Positions 8,423 to 17,571 of a stretch of 64,000 nucleotides of DNA are shown piece by piece. Source of the DNA: Candidatus Saccharimonadales bacterium (GTDB taxonomy: Bacteria > Patescibacteriota > Saccharimonadia > Saccharimonadales > Saccharimonadaceae). A program made the position numbers and the translations under genes. Location of the stretch: NCBI GenBank assembly GCA_035317825.1, contig DATHGB010000015.1, positions 34,136-98,135 on the forward strand, in the 5' to 3' direction. How positions within the stretch are numbered: the stretch's first letter is position 1; every line of letters begins with the position of its first letter. A model generated the notes under the pieces. That model did no database searches and was not told where the DNA came from. It worked only from the letters and a program-made list of their open reading frames with translations.

Positions 8423-8504
8423 CGTGTCATAGAGAAGCATTGTCAGGAGATGTATTTTGCAGAATCGGTTCTTTCTAGAGAGCGTAGGCTAGACTGAAGT
8501 TTTA

Positions 8505-8643
8505 GGATAATCGCGCCTACTACCATAGGCTTCCTAGTTTAAAAGGTAGGTGAGTTACGCTCATTATGTCGATAGAAAGTGAACCCGTAGCATCATTACG
8601 ACAGAGATAGACGATTGACAAAATGATATTTTTGTGCTAAATT
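8505..8643 (+). repeat. Cassette repeat copy G with promoter
   Basis: The most diverged copy in its left block, with a CTCATTATGTCGATAGAAAGTGAAC core (shares ATAGAAAGTGAAC with copy D). The promoter is perfect: TTGACA at 8615-8620, 17 bp, TAAATT at 8638-8643. The antisense peptide frame is broken. The 8361-8673 gap holds only this repeat and the terminator at 8386. Confidence 0.75.
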
Positions 8644-8673
8644 AAGTATAAATCATTCATAAAATAAATACGT

Positions 8674-10005
8674 ATGTCGCTCGATACCTTACCACCCCAA
8701 CCTTATCCTCAATCTCCTAGGCATTCTAGTGAGAATTATTCCGGCCAAACGACTAACAGGGAACGAATAAACCAACTTGAACTTAGCAGTGCTTTAGAAG
8801 ATTTTGCAATTATGCGCGGCAAGCGCAAACTTGGTCTAAATAGAATATATACTGACGCTGAAAAAGAAGCAGCGGGCCTTGAGACGATGATGCCGAACTA
8901 TGCCTTGCTAAGAAACGTCAAAGAACGTAAACAGCAAGGCGAAACATCGGGCACGATAGGTGTCCCTGTCGCTATTCTTACCGAAAATCCTGATACGCTT
9001 GCTGATGTTATAGAAAAGGTGAGTGCAACAGCAGAGAGTTCTGTTGATGTAGTCGTGTGGGCAAATGCAAAATATTCGTCAGACAATGAAGATGAGGTCA
9101 AGGCCGAAGCCCAGCGGAACTACGATTATTTGGTAGATAAGCTGCAAAAAATAGATAATGACGACCTAAGAATTCAGGGCGGACTACAAATTTTACCGGA
9201 AGACGAGTTGTTTATGAGCGTAATTCGCTCAAATTATATGGACGCTATTGCGATTGACAGTGTCAAGCAAGGCTATGGATTTGATCATCCTATCTTGTGG
9301 GTAGATGCTGACACGACATTCATCTCTAAAGGTGTCGTTCGCAACATTGCCTCGAGCGTGCGGAATCATGACGCGTATATTGTTCATGCGAATTCATTGC
9401 TGACAGTCGACTGGGCTAGCGGCAGACCCTTAGGCGAGCTAGATGATGCGACGAAGGCCGTGGCTGTTAACGAAATTCGCCGCCGTCAGCTATACAGAGA
9501 GGATGACCCAGATAAATTTCCAGGAGCGTATATAGAAGAATCTGGTTTTGCATTTGCTCTTGGTATTTATCTAAAAACAGATGGTGTTAAAACTTCTACG
9601 GCTATAAACGAGTCAGGATGGATCGTCGAAAATATAGTCGCTAACGAAATAATAGATGGACCTATGTTTCCTGAAAGACTACAAGGTCACGATAAAAAAA
9701 CTAACATGTTTAAGTTAATACGATCTGCAAAACTAGGTACGTCAGCTCGTAGACACTATGAATTAGCTAAGGAGTCTGGAGCTACAGCGCTAGAAGATTC
9801 TGATGGATCGGGATACGAAGACACGTTTACTGATATAAAAAAGAACGATGCAAATCCTACTATTACGGCTAAGGAGATGGGGGATATCTGGAGAAAGAAG
9901 ATTGCTTACCTTGAGAAACTAAAATCCTACGATCCTTTGACGGAACGATCTGTACGAGCGACAAAGACAGCGAGTGCATTACTCGGGCGATACTTTAAGG
10001 GTTAA
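8674..10005 (+). CDS. GT-A-like glycosyltransferase, 443 aa
   Basis: Residues ~95-125 (VPVAILTENPDTLADVIEKV... DVVVWAN) and ILWVDADTTFISKG near 207 resemble the nucleotide-sugar-binding half of GT-A fold family 2 enzymes, with DAD as the metal-binding DxD. No membrane segment is visible, so it would be cytoplasmic. The product begins MSLDTLPP, nearly the same as the cassette gene at 2046. Last gene of the repeat-delimited array. Donor and acceptor are unknown. Confidence 0.55.
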   Translation: MSLDTLPPQPYPQSPRHSSENYSGQTTNRERINQLELSSALEDFAIMRGKRKLGLNRIYTDAEKEAAGLETMMPNYALLRNVKERKQQGETSGTIGVPVAILTENPDTLADVIEKVSATAESSVDVVVWANAKYSSDNEDEVKAEAQRNYDYLVDKLQKIDNDDLRIQGGLQILPEDELFMSVIRSNYMDAIAIDSVKQGYGFDHPILWVDADTTFISKGVVRNIASSVRNHDAYIVHANSLLTVDWASGRPLGELDDATKAVAVNEIRRRQLYREDDPDKFPGAYIEESGFAFALGIYLKTDGVKTSTAINESGWIVENIVANEIIDGPMFPERLQGHDKKTNMFKLIRSAKLGTSARRHYELAKESGATALEDSDGSGYEDTFTDIKKNDANPTITAKEMGDIWRKKIAYLEKLKSYDPLTERSVRATKTASALLGRYFKG

Positions 10006-10086
10006 GCCTGATATATCTACGTTGTTCGTACTGAATAATTCGCCCGGTATTCATCGGTCAATATGCTATCATAGAGCATAAGAAGT

Positions 10087-10617
10087 ATGAACGAAGATAA
10101 AACGACCGGTAAAGATATGGGCGTCATCACTGGCGGGTCTAAACGTGCATCAAAAAAACTTTGGCTAAAGATTGTTATTATTTTACTTATTCTTGTTTTG
10201 GCAGGCCTAGCCGCATGGTGGTTCGTGAATCAAAAAGGAAGTTATCTGGATATTAGCCACCTGAATTCGGATAACGTGCGCGTTAAACAGGCTCAGGATT
10301 TGGCAAAGCAATCAGTACCCCAGGATGCCAAGGAGCGCGCAGTTTATTATGCGACAATCGCAACCGACCTCCAGGCGGGTAATGAAAATATTTATGCGGA
10401 ACGTTTTCTACTGACCGCACAAAAGGTGGCTGATGAAAATGATCTGGATCTCAAAGATTACCGCTATTATGTCGGATTGATTGATATATACAAGGCGCTT
10501 CATAATGATGCAAAAGCCGAGGAATACAGCCAAAAAGAGCAAAAATTTCTTGAAGCGAATTACTCCAAAGAAGTATTAGAACAAATGAAAGAGGCGCAAC
10601 CTGATGAGCCGCGTTAA
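10087..10617 (+). CDS. Membrane-anchored TPR-like protein, 176 aa
   Basis: A charged cytoplasmic N-terminus of ~26 residues is followed by one strong membrane helix (IVIILLILVLAGLAAWWFV). A helical, charged extracellular or periplasm-facing region with TPR-like character (YYATIATDL... YAERFLLTAQ...) follows. Its end overlaps the next gene by 14 bases, so translation is probably coupled. It opens the pilus region; a structural or scaffold role is inferred only from position. Confidence 0.6.
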   Translation: MNEDKTTGKDMGVITGGSKRASKKLWLKIVIILLILVLAGLAAWWFVNQKGSYLDISHLNSDNVRVKQAQDLAKQSVPQDAKERAVYYATIATDLQAGNENIYAERFLLTAQKVADENDLDLKDYRYYVGLIDIYKALHNDAKAEEYSQKEQKFLEANYSKEVLEQMKEAQPDEPR

Positions 10618-13000
10618 AACTACAGGAATCCTTGTCGGTGTAGCAGCATTCTTATTGACGGGAGTGTCGGCTATGCTTTTGACGCACACTGCATATGCCG
10701 CGACCTGGCAAGGTCCAATGAAATTTGATAATACGGGAGTTGAGTATATTCGTAACGGTAGCGCTGCTGCCTATGGAGATAGTTATCCAAACGCCTCGCG
10801 TCAGATGGAATATGTTGTTTCATACGATGACTTCACCCGGATTAACCAGACGGACATCCTGGTCTACATGCCAACTAGATATGGAACAATCCAGATCGTG
10901 AACAAAGATTTGTGCGTAAATACACAGACATCTATTGCGAACAGTGACGCGAATTATGCGCCGAACATGCCGGCAGGAACACCGGCGACTGAGTACCGGT
11001 TAATACGGCCCGACGGCGTGTCGATAAGGTTCGCCCAAGGATATTGGGACTATAGCGGAGCGGGTGCATGTGCGACTCACGCCCTGAATATGGTAGCTAA
11101 CAGCCCGCTTGCTGATTCGGTGCAGCTAGATCCAGATACGGGTATGTACAAGTATCGAATCCGCGCCAACGCGGTTCTAGGTGGTGCGGGTGGTGAGTTT
11201 GCGAACGGTTTTAAAATTGTAGCGCCAGCCGGATCTTACATTAGCCAGGACAGCAACACGGCGGCGTCAAGTTTTGGATTGCAGCCATCTTATCCTATAC
11301 CGGGCAATAATCCCGTGACGCCAAATCCACCCAATCCTTTCCGGGTATATACCGATATTGATATTCCTTTTGGGCCCGACTGTAGCCTGGCTGCAGGGAT
11401 TAGCCGCAGGGAAACATTTGATATATATGACGCTGATAACAACGGAAATTATGACGTGCAGCCACAACCATTTAGCGTACAGCTACTTAGGCATAACCGT
11501 GCAACGGGCGCGTACATTGGTACGGTAGACCTCAATTTAGCCTCAGGCGCCGCGACGCAGATTGCTCCGATTGCTAATAATGTCTGGAGGCCAACGGGCG
11601 CTAGCCAGGCGACAACCAGATTTTCATTCACGGCTAATGGGAGTGAAATATATAAACTGCGCATCTATAACCTGTACTATGACAACACGTTACAGTTCAA
11701 AATTCCATTTGATAACATCTTCTTCTTTCGGCAGTGCCAGACAGCGCTCACTTCGACAGTCCGGCCGAATGTCACATTGTCACCTGATATTGCAATGCCT
11801 GGCCAAACATTAACGGGGACATCCTCGATTACCTATGTGGGCGCGATGAATAGTCCCGCGCAAGTGGATGCCAGGCGGCTGGTGTGGTCCGATACTAATC
11901 GGAATGGCAGATATGATGCGGGTGAGCGTATTCATGTTGACGATAGGAGGAATGGTTTGACTATTCCGGCGGGCGGGTTTAATTTCCCCGCATGGTCAGC
12001 TGCAGCCGATCCGGCAATTTACGGTAGCAGAGTGTGTTTAGGCGTGTTTTTGACTAACCCCAGCCCTACGACGCGCACTACGCCCGTACCTCCGAATGAT
12101 ATCGAATGTTCCGAAATCGCAAGAAAACCAAAATTGCAGGTGTGGGGCGGGGATATAAGAGTACGCGGCACTGCTACGACACCTGGAAAAATAGAAACGA
12201 GCGTCAGTCCATTTGATGCGAATCAATATGGTAGCTGGGGCGAGTATGGAGTGATCGCGACAGGATCAATCGCTGGATTTGCGTCAGGATCAGGACTGAA
12301 TAATGGCACGCCAAGCCAGGCTTTTACATGGAATTTACTTACTTTTGCTAACAGGGATAACAGCGGGGCGGCGAGTTATGGATCGTTTACGCTTCCTCCG
12401 TCCGTTGCGTTATCTGCCCAGTTCATGGCCGCTCCTTCTGCGGGCGCACCGAATAGTAATTTAGGATCTCTTGCAAGCGGAACGTACAATACGGCGAACT
12501 TAACAATCAACGCGAGTACCATCGGACAACAAGCCGGCAAGGGAAAGAAGATAGTTATTAGAGCAACTGGAACGGTGACGATTACTGGGGATATTACCTA
12601 TCAGGGTGTCGCGGGTGATACATTTAATAACATAAATCAAATACCTCAGGTGGTGATTATTGCGAACAAGATCGACATAAGAGGTTCGGCTGGACGAATT
12701 GACGCATGGCTGCTGACTACCGGGGCGACGGGTGCGATTAATACCTGTATCGATGTTGCCTTAGCCGCACCGCTTAATTCGACGATTTGCCCTAATAGGC
12801 TGACGGTGAACGGACCGGTTGAAACCGCGCATCTATACCTACGACGTACCGGAGGCTCTGGCTCGACCGCAGCGACCGCTGGTGACCCGGCAGAGGTATT
12901 TAACTTACGAGGCGACGCCTACGTATGGGGACGTACCCAGGCAGCGCAGAACGGCAAAGCGCAAACCGTCTACTCTAAAGAGTTACCACCTCGCTTTTAG
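10604..13000 (+). CDS. Large secreted surface protein, 798 aa
   Basis: The N-terminal signal peptide ends near AYAATWQG. The mature part is Gly/Asn/Thr-rich and beta-sheet-like; it includes a calcium-loop-like DADNNGNYD near 280 and DTNRNGRYDAGE near 430. A C-terminal third of repeated short strands (VVIIANKIDIRG... LTVNGPVETAHLYLRR... LRGDAYVWGR) resembles a polymer-forming or adhesin-type domain. There is no LPxTG or C-terminal membrane helix. Placed just before pilM and overlapping the preceding membrane protein, it is a good candidate for a pilus-associated or host-contact adhesin. Confidence 0.6.
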   Translation: MSRVKTTGILVGVAAFLLTGVSAMLLTHTAYAATWQGPMKFDNTGVEYIRNGSAAAYGDSYPNASRQMEYVVSYDDFTRINQTDILVYMPTRYGTIQIVNKDLCVNTQTSIANSDANYAPNMPAGTPATEYRLIRPDGVSIRFAQGYWDYSGAGACATHALNMVANSPLADSVQLDPDTGMYKYRIRANAVLGGAGGEFANGFKIVAPAGSYISQDSNTAASSFGLQPSYPIPGNNPVTPNPPNPFRVYTDIDIPFGPDCSLAAGISRRETFDIYDADNNGNYDVQPQPFSVQLLRHNRATGAYIGTVDLNLASGAATQIAPIANNVWRPTGASQATTRFSFTANGSEIYKLRIYNLYYDNTLQFKIPFDNIFFFRQCQTALTSTVRPNVTLSPDIAMPGQTLTGTSSITYVGAMNSPAQVDARRLVWSDTNRNGRYDAGERIHVDDRRNGLTIPAGGFNFPAWSAAADPAIYGSRVCLGVFLTNPSPTTRTTPVPPNDIECSEIARKPKLQVWGGDIRVRGTATTPGKIETSVSPFDANQYGSWGEYGVIATGSIAGFASGSGLNNGTPSQAFTWNLLTFANRDNSGAASYGSFTLPPSVALSAQFMAAPSAGAPNSNLGSLASGTYNTANLTINASTIGQQAGKGKKIVIRATGTVTITGDITYQGVAGDTFNNINQIPQVVIIANKIDIRGSAGRIDAWLLTTGATGAINTCIDVALAAPLNSTICPNRLTVNGPVETAHLYLRRTGGSGSTAATAGDPAEVFNLRGDAYVWGRTQAAQNGKAQTVYSKELPPRF

Positions 13001-13019
13001 ACAATCTTTCCAAAAGCCC

Positions 13020-13049
13020 TTGCTTCGGAGCGTACCGCTTATGTATAAT
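13020..13049 (+). promoter_or_regulatory. Promoter of the pil operon
   Basis: TTGCTT at 13020-13025, 18 bp, TATAAT at 13044-13049. Transcription would start within a few bases of the pilM ATG at 13060. Confidence 0.65.
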
Positions 13050-13059
13050 GAAAAGCAAT

Positions 13060-14106
13060 ATGGCATTACTAAAAGGCGTGGGCGACTTCTTTGCACTTGA
13101 TATAGGTACCAATGCGGTACGTGTTGTGCAGTTAAGTAACAGCGGTCAAGATACTTGGACGCTTCTTCACTACGGATACGCGCCAGTTGATCTAAAAACG
13201 ACAAGTGCAAGCTCTAAAGAGTCAGAACGCCGCCTAGGCGAGATTATTATGACTGCAGTGGGGCAGAGCGGCATCAAAACGAAGGACGTTGTGATTGGGC
13301 TTCCATCCCAAAAAACATTCACAACCGTTATTGACGTTCCCGTCATGCCGGAAGCCGAACTGAAAAGTACGATCAAATACCAAATTGACCAATACATCCC
13401 AATGGCAATTGACGAAGCAAAGGTTGATTGGGTTCTTCTGGGACAATCCGCACATAACCCGCAGCAACAAGAAGTCCTTCTTGCAAGCACGGCCAACAGT
13501 TATGCCGAAGAACGTCTGGAATTTATCGAAGGGCTTGGACTAAATGTTATTGCCGCCGAACCTGACCCGATTGCAATGGTCCGATCGCTGCTCCCAACCG
13601 GTATTCAGGATGCGCGTTTGATTATTGATGTCGGTGAACTCTCGACTAACTTAGTAGTAACCTTTGGTGATGCGCCACGTTTGGTCCGTACGATCCCTAC
13701 GGGACTTCATTCGCTCGTCAAGGCTGCCGTTCAAAACCTGAACGTTGAGGAAGACCAGGCGCGCCAGTTTATTCTAAAGTTCGGTCTAGCTCCCGATCGT
13801 CTAGAAGGACAGGTGTACCACGCTGTCGAAAGCGTTCTCGAAGGGTTCGCGGCTGAACTCACGAAATCGATTAAGTTTTTCCAGACACGTTACCCGAATA
13901 CGCCAGTAGGCGGTATTTTGCTGGCTGGATACGCAAGTGTCGTGCCTAAATTTGGTGAATACGTTAGTTCAAAAACGAGTGTTCAGTCCGTACCTGCAAA
14001 TCCATGGCAAAAAGTTCGCGTTCAGCAGTCAGACCAACAGCAACTTGCGGCAATCGCGACTGAATTTGCAACGGTGGTTGGCCTCGCGCAACGGAGGAAC
14101 AAGTAA
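13060..14106 (+). CDS. pilM: Type IV pilus assembly protein PilM
   Basis: Actin-like ATPase of the pilus inner-membrane platform. FALDIGTNAVRVVQL at the start and LIIDVGELSTNLVV near residue 190 are the two phosphate-binding motifs of the fold; LAGYASVVP near 290 is the adenosine motif. I use the ATG at 13060 (MALLKG), because the upstream ATG at 13048 overlaps the -10 box. About 348 residues, normal for PilM. It overlaps pilN by one base (TAATG), the usual operon arrangement. Confidence 0.9.
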   Translation: MALLKGVGDFFALDIGTNAVRVVQLSNSGQDTWTLLHYGYAPVDLKTTSASSKESERRLGEIIMTAVGQSGIKTKDVVIGLPSQKTFTTVIDVPVMPEAELKSTIKYQIDQYIPMAIDEAKVDWVLLGQSAHNPQQQEVLLASTANSYAEERLEFIEGLGLNVIAAEPDPIAMVRSLLPTGIQDARLIIDVGELSTNLVVTFGDAPRLVRTIPTGLHSLVKAAVQNLNVEEDQARQFILKFGLAPDRLEGQVYHAVESVLEGFAAELTKSIKFFQTRYPNTPVGGILLAGYASVVPKFGEYVSSKTSVQSVPANPWQKVRVQQSDQQQLAAIATEFATVVGLAQRRNK

Positions 14107-14831
14107 TGATTGAAATTAACCTTGTCCCCGACGTTAAACAAGAACTCATTAAAGCTCAGCGTGTACGCGCCGGCGTTATCTCGATGGCGATTGTTGTTGG
14201 AATCGCGGCGGTTGGCATTGTTGTCGTACTTGCGTTATGGGTATTTGCCGTTCAGACTGCAAGAAGCGTGATCAGTGACGGTACTATTAAAAGCGAAAGC
14301 CAAAAACTAAGTAGTATACCAGATATTTCAAACACGCTGACTATCCAGAACCAATTAGCGCAATTATCAAAAATGCACGATGACAAGCACATCGACTCAC
14401 GTATCTTCGATATTTTAGCGACTATTAATCCGCCAGAACCAAACACCGTGGCAATAACCAATCTCGTTCTTGATTCAAGTGCCAATACGATTAAAGTCGA
14501 AGCACAAGCAAAAAACGGCTATCCAGCACTAGAGGTATTTAAAAAGACAATTGCAGCAACGACTTTCCAGTTCGCGAAAGATGGAAGTAACCAGTCAATT
14601 CCACTCGCAAGCGAAATAAGTGACAGTGACCGCAGTTATGGCGAAGATGCAAGTGGAACAAAAGTGCTACGATTCGCTTTAACATTCACGTATTCTCCAG
14701 AATTATTCTCGCGACTTTCCCAAGACGCTAAGATTGTGGCGCCAACAAAGACGAATGTAACGGATTCATTCCTGGGCGTGCCAACCAGTTTGTTCACGCA
14801 AAAAGCTAGTGACACCGAGGAGGATAACTAA
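14106..14831 (+). CDS. pilN: Type IV pilus assembly protein PilN
   Basis: Short cytoplasmic start MIEINLVPDVK, the conserved INLLP-like peptide that docks into PilM. One membrane helix follows (residues ~20-50), then a ferredoxin-like periplasmic/exterior domain. Start overlaps the pilM stop. Its C-terminus runs two bases before the next gene. Confidence 0.85.
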   Translation: MIEINLVPDVKQELIKAQRVRAGVISMAIVVGIAAVGIVVVLALWVFAVQTARSVISDGTIKSESQKLSSIPDISNTLTIQNQLAQLSKMHDDKHIDSRIFDILATINPPEPNTVAITNLVLDSSANTIKVEAQAKNGYPALEVFKKTIAATTFQFAKDGSNQSIPLASEISDSDRSYGEDASGTKVLRFALTFTYSPELFSRLSQDAKIVAPTKTNVTDSFLGVPTSLFTQKASDTEEDN

Positions 14832-14832
14832 T

Positions 14833-15540
14833 ATGGCAACTGGCGACACTGCTCTTCGTAAACGTCAACAAATCGCGAATGCCAACCGCATGATGTTCTT
14901 GTGGGTGGCTGCCGTATCGGTGGTTGTCGGCATTGCGGCAGTTCTATCGTTATTCCTTGTGCAAAAAGCATTGTTTAATGAAAAAGTCCTCGCTGAAAAA
15001 GATAAAACCGCCTCAACGCTGGTCAAGAATAACAAAGCCATCGACGAGTTAAAGAACCAAGTACGCGTGCTGAATACCAACCAGGCGCTGAAAGATTCAA
15101 TGGCACCTGGCGAGACACAGCCTGTTCAGGTGGTTCTGGATGCGCTTCCTTCCGAAGCAAACTCATCAGCGCTCGGCGCTTCGCTCCAGGAAAAGTTCTT
15201 GAATGATGGGGCACTAAAGCTTGAATCATTGAATGTTGACCCGGTTGTGGGAGTTGAATCACAATCGGATCAAAACGTCCAGGACGCTTCGGCAAGTAGC
15301 ACAGAGGCTGTGGTTGGTCAGAAACAGATTACTTTCCGCTTTGCAGTCAGTACCGACTTAGCTAACGCGAATGCCCTAAAAGACCTTTTGCAGCGCATGG
15401 AACGTTCAATCCGCACAATTGATATCACGTCGCTTACCGTAGAAACACAGGGCGCTCGGCTTGTACTCACCGTTGAAGGACATGCCTTCTACGAACCAGC
15501 AAAATCAGTAGAACTAAAAGATAAGACGGTAAAGCCATGA
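14833..15540 (+). CDS. PilO-like pilus platform protein, 235 aa
   Basis: One membrane helix near residues 15-40 is followed by a coiled-coil-like stretch (LVKNNKAIDELKNQVRVLN) and a C-terminal ferredoxin-like region. This is the topology of PilO, and the gene sits directly after pilN. The ATG at 14833 follows a strong AGGAGG; the earlier GTG at 14809 lies within pilN. Overlaps the next small gene by four bases (ATGA). Confidence 0.75.
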   Translation: MATGDTALRKRQQIANANRMMFLWVAAVSVVVGIAAVLSLFLVQKALFNEKVLAEKDKTASTLVKNNKAIDELKNQVRVLNTNQALKDSMAPGETQPVQVVLDALPSEANSSALGASLQEKFLNDGALKLESLNVDPVVGVESQSDQNVQDASASSTEAVVGQKQITFRFAVSTDLANANALKDLLQRMERSIRTIDITSLTVETQGARLVLTVEGHAFYEPAKSVELKDKTVKP

Positions 15541-15779
15541 AAAAATCAGATATAGCAATGATCATCCTTATCGCTTCAATCAGTGTCTTGATCGCGTACT
15601 TTGTTGCCAAGGCTGTACTTGGTGATGTGCAAAACGAATCCGTCAAAGTGAAAACTACCGAACCAATTACATCGGAAGTTACCGAACCAGACAAGACGGT
15701 ATTTAATACTAACGCCATAAACCCAACGGTTGAGGTCATTATTGGTGGTGACGGACAATCTGCGGGCAGTCAACCATAG
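15537..15779 (+). CDS. Small membrane protein of the pil operon, 80 aa
   Basis: One membrane helix (MIILIASISVLIAYFVAKAVL), then a short Thr/Glu/Val-rich exterior tail with no further structure. It takes the place where PilP would occur in proteobacterial operons but is too short and lacks a lipobox, so I leave it unnamed. Coupled to the PilO-like gene by an ATGA overlap. Confidence 0.6.
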   Translation: MKKSDIAMIILIASISVLIAYFVAKAVLGDVQNESVKVKTTEPITSEVTEPDKTVFNTNAINPTVEVIIGGDGQSAGSQP

Positions 15780-15791
15780 GGCGCTACTGAT

Positions 15792-17555
15792 ATGGCGCTT
15801 CTTACTAGTGATATTCAAGAAAAATTGATTGCTCTTCTGACTGAAGAGGGGTTGGTGACGGCAGAAGCCATTCGAGGTGCTGAAGACGATGCTGCCAAGA
15901 CGAATAAGCCTCTATTCGCCGCCTTAACGGAGCAAGGAATCGTTGATGACGAACTACTGACGCATGCAATCGCGCAGGTTTCAGGCGTACCCTATGTTAA
16001 TTTGACCAATAGCCTAATTGACGAGAAGGTACTGGCATTATTACCTGAGGATATTGCAGAGCGCTTCATGGCAGTTCCGCTTGCGGAAGTGCAAAACCGT
16101 CTAGCTGTGGCAATGATTGACGCTAATAACGTCCAGGCTGTAGACTATCTTGCAAACCGCGTCCAGCGTCCCGTAAAAGTCTTCATGGCATCTGAAGCTG
16201 GTGTTAGGCACGTACTTGACCAATACCGCACCGACCTTTCGAGCGTTGATGAAGCTGCCGAAGCGTCACAGGAAGAAGCGAGGGCTGATAGCGACGGCGA
16301 CATTAAAACCATTGTTCAAGATTCGCCGATTAGCCGGGCGCTATCGACAATTTTGGAATACGCGGTTAAATCACGGGCTAGTGACGTGCATGTCGAACCA
16401 TTAGAAAGGGCATTAAAGATTCGTTGTCGGGTTGACGGCGTGCTTCGGGAGATCATGCAGCTGCCAAAATCAATCGAACCGGCCCTAGTGAGCCGTATAA
16501 AGATTTTATCCAACCTGAAAATCGATGAACACCGTATTCCACAGGATGGTCAATTTACGGTCAAAGTTGCCGGCAAAGAAGTCGACCTTCGCATCGCGAT
16601 TAGCCCGGTCGTTTGGGGCGAACAAGTGGTCATTCGTCTACTGGATAAATCAGGCAACACCTTTGATATTGAACAAATGGGGTATGCGGGCCGCGCACTG
16701 CGTATGATCCGAAAAGGCATCCGAAAACCAAACGGCATGGTTCTAACATCCGGTCCTACTGGCTCGGGTAAATCTACTAGTTTGTACGCGCTTATTAAAG
16801 AGATCAAAGATGACAGCATCAATATTGTCACGCTTGAAGATCCGGTTGAATACAAAATGGATGGCGTTAACCAAATTCAGGTAAACGCCGATGTTGGGCT
16901 GACATTCGCAACGGGCCTACGGTCAATTCTTCGCCAGGACCCGAACGTTATCATGGTAGGGGAGATCCGTGACGCCGAAACTGCCAACTTGGCAGTACAG
17001 GCGGCGCTAACGGGTCACCTTGTATTCAGTACTCTGCACACCAACTCGGCTGCTGGAGTGTTGCCTCGTCTTCTCGACATGAATATCGAACCTTTCCTTA
17101 TTGCCAGCACGGTGAATACGATCATTGGACAGCGTCTGGTGCGCCGGGTATCACCAAAACGTGATAGCTACCAATCTTCACCGATTGAAACCCAGAACAT
17201 TCTAGCAACGATCGGGCATCTTCTACCGAAGACAAAAGCTGATGTTGCACGCGTTTCTGCAGATTTAGGCTATAAAGACTTGCCCCTAGCGGGCCAAAGC
17301 GCTTATACTTTAGTCAAGGGCAAAGATACCCCGCAGACGCCAAGAGGTTATCTTGGGCGTGCTGGGCTTTACGAAGTGATGGACGTCAACGAAGAAATCC
17401 AAAATCTCATCGTTGCCCGGGCAACAAGTTCCGAAATTCAGCGCAAGGCCGTCGAACAGGGAATGGTGACGATGCGCCAGGACGGCTACCTAAAGGCATT
17501 GCAGGGTCTCACAACTATTGAAGAAGTTAATCGCGTGGCAGCAGATACAGCATAA
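15792..17555 (+). CDS. pilB: Type IV pilus extension ATPase PilB
   Basis: GspE/PilB family ATPase, 587 residues. An N-terminal MshEN-like domain (about 1-160) precedes the catalytic region: Walker A GPTGSGKST near residue 320, IVTLEDPVE (Asp box), a Walker B region IMVGEIRDAETA, and the His-box-like GHLVFSTLHTN. The zinc-binding four-cysteine insert usual in GspE/PilB is absent: the 455-530 region has no cysteine. It powers pilus polymerisation from the cytoplasmic face, together with PilC and PilM. Confidence 0.93.
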   Translation: MALLTSDIQEKLIALLTEEGLVTAEAIRGAEDDAAKTNKPLFAALTEQGIVDDELLTHAIAQVSGVPYVNLTNSLIDEKVLALLPEDIAERFMAVPLAEVQNRLAVAMIDANNVQAVDYLANRVQRPVKVFMASEAGVRHVLDQYRTDLSSVDEAAEASQEEARADSDGDIKTIVQDSPISRALSTILEYAVKSRASDVHVEPLERALKIRCRVDGVLREIMQLPKSIEPALVSRIKILSNLKIDEHRIPQDGQFTVKVAGKEVDLRIAISPVVWGEQVVIRLLDKSGNTFDIEQMGYAGRALRMIRKGIRKPNGMVLTSGPTGSGKSTSLYALIKEIKDDSINIVTLEDPVEYKMDGVNQIQVNADVGLTFATGLRSILRQDPNVIMVGEIRDAETANLAVQAALTGHLVFSTLHTNSAAGVLPRLLDMNIEPFLIASTVNTIIGQRLVRRVSPKRDSYQSSPIETQNILATIGHLLPKTKADVARVSADLGYKDLPLAGQSAYTLVKGKDTPQTPRGYLGRAGLYEVMDVNEEIQNLIVARATSSEIQRKAVEQGMVTMRQDGYLKALQGLTTIEEVNRVAADTA

Positions 17556-17571
17556 GAAGGGTGGAAACAAG

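Noticed and set aside
491..8660. Integron-type cassette array with attC sites
   Set aside because: The repeats are not palindromic, I see no RYYYAAC/GTTRRRY core pair, and no integron integrase is in the window. The cassettes also carry promoters, unlike classical integron cassettes.
491..8660. CRISPR array
   Set aside because: Repeat spacing is 100-2500 bp, the units contain genes and no cas gene is present.
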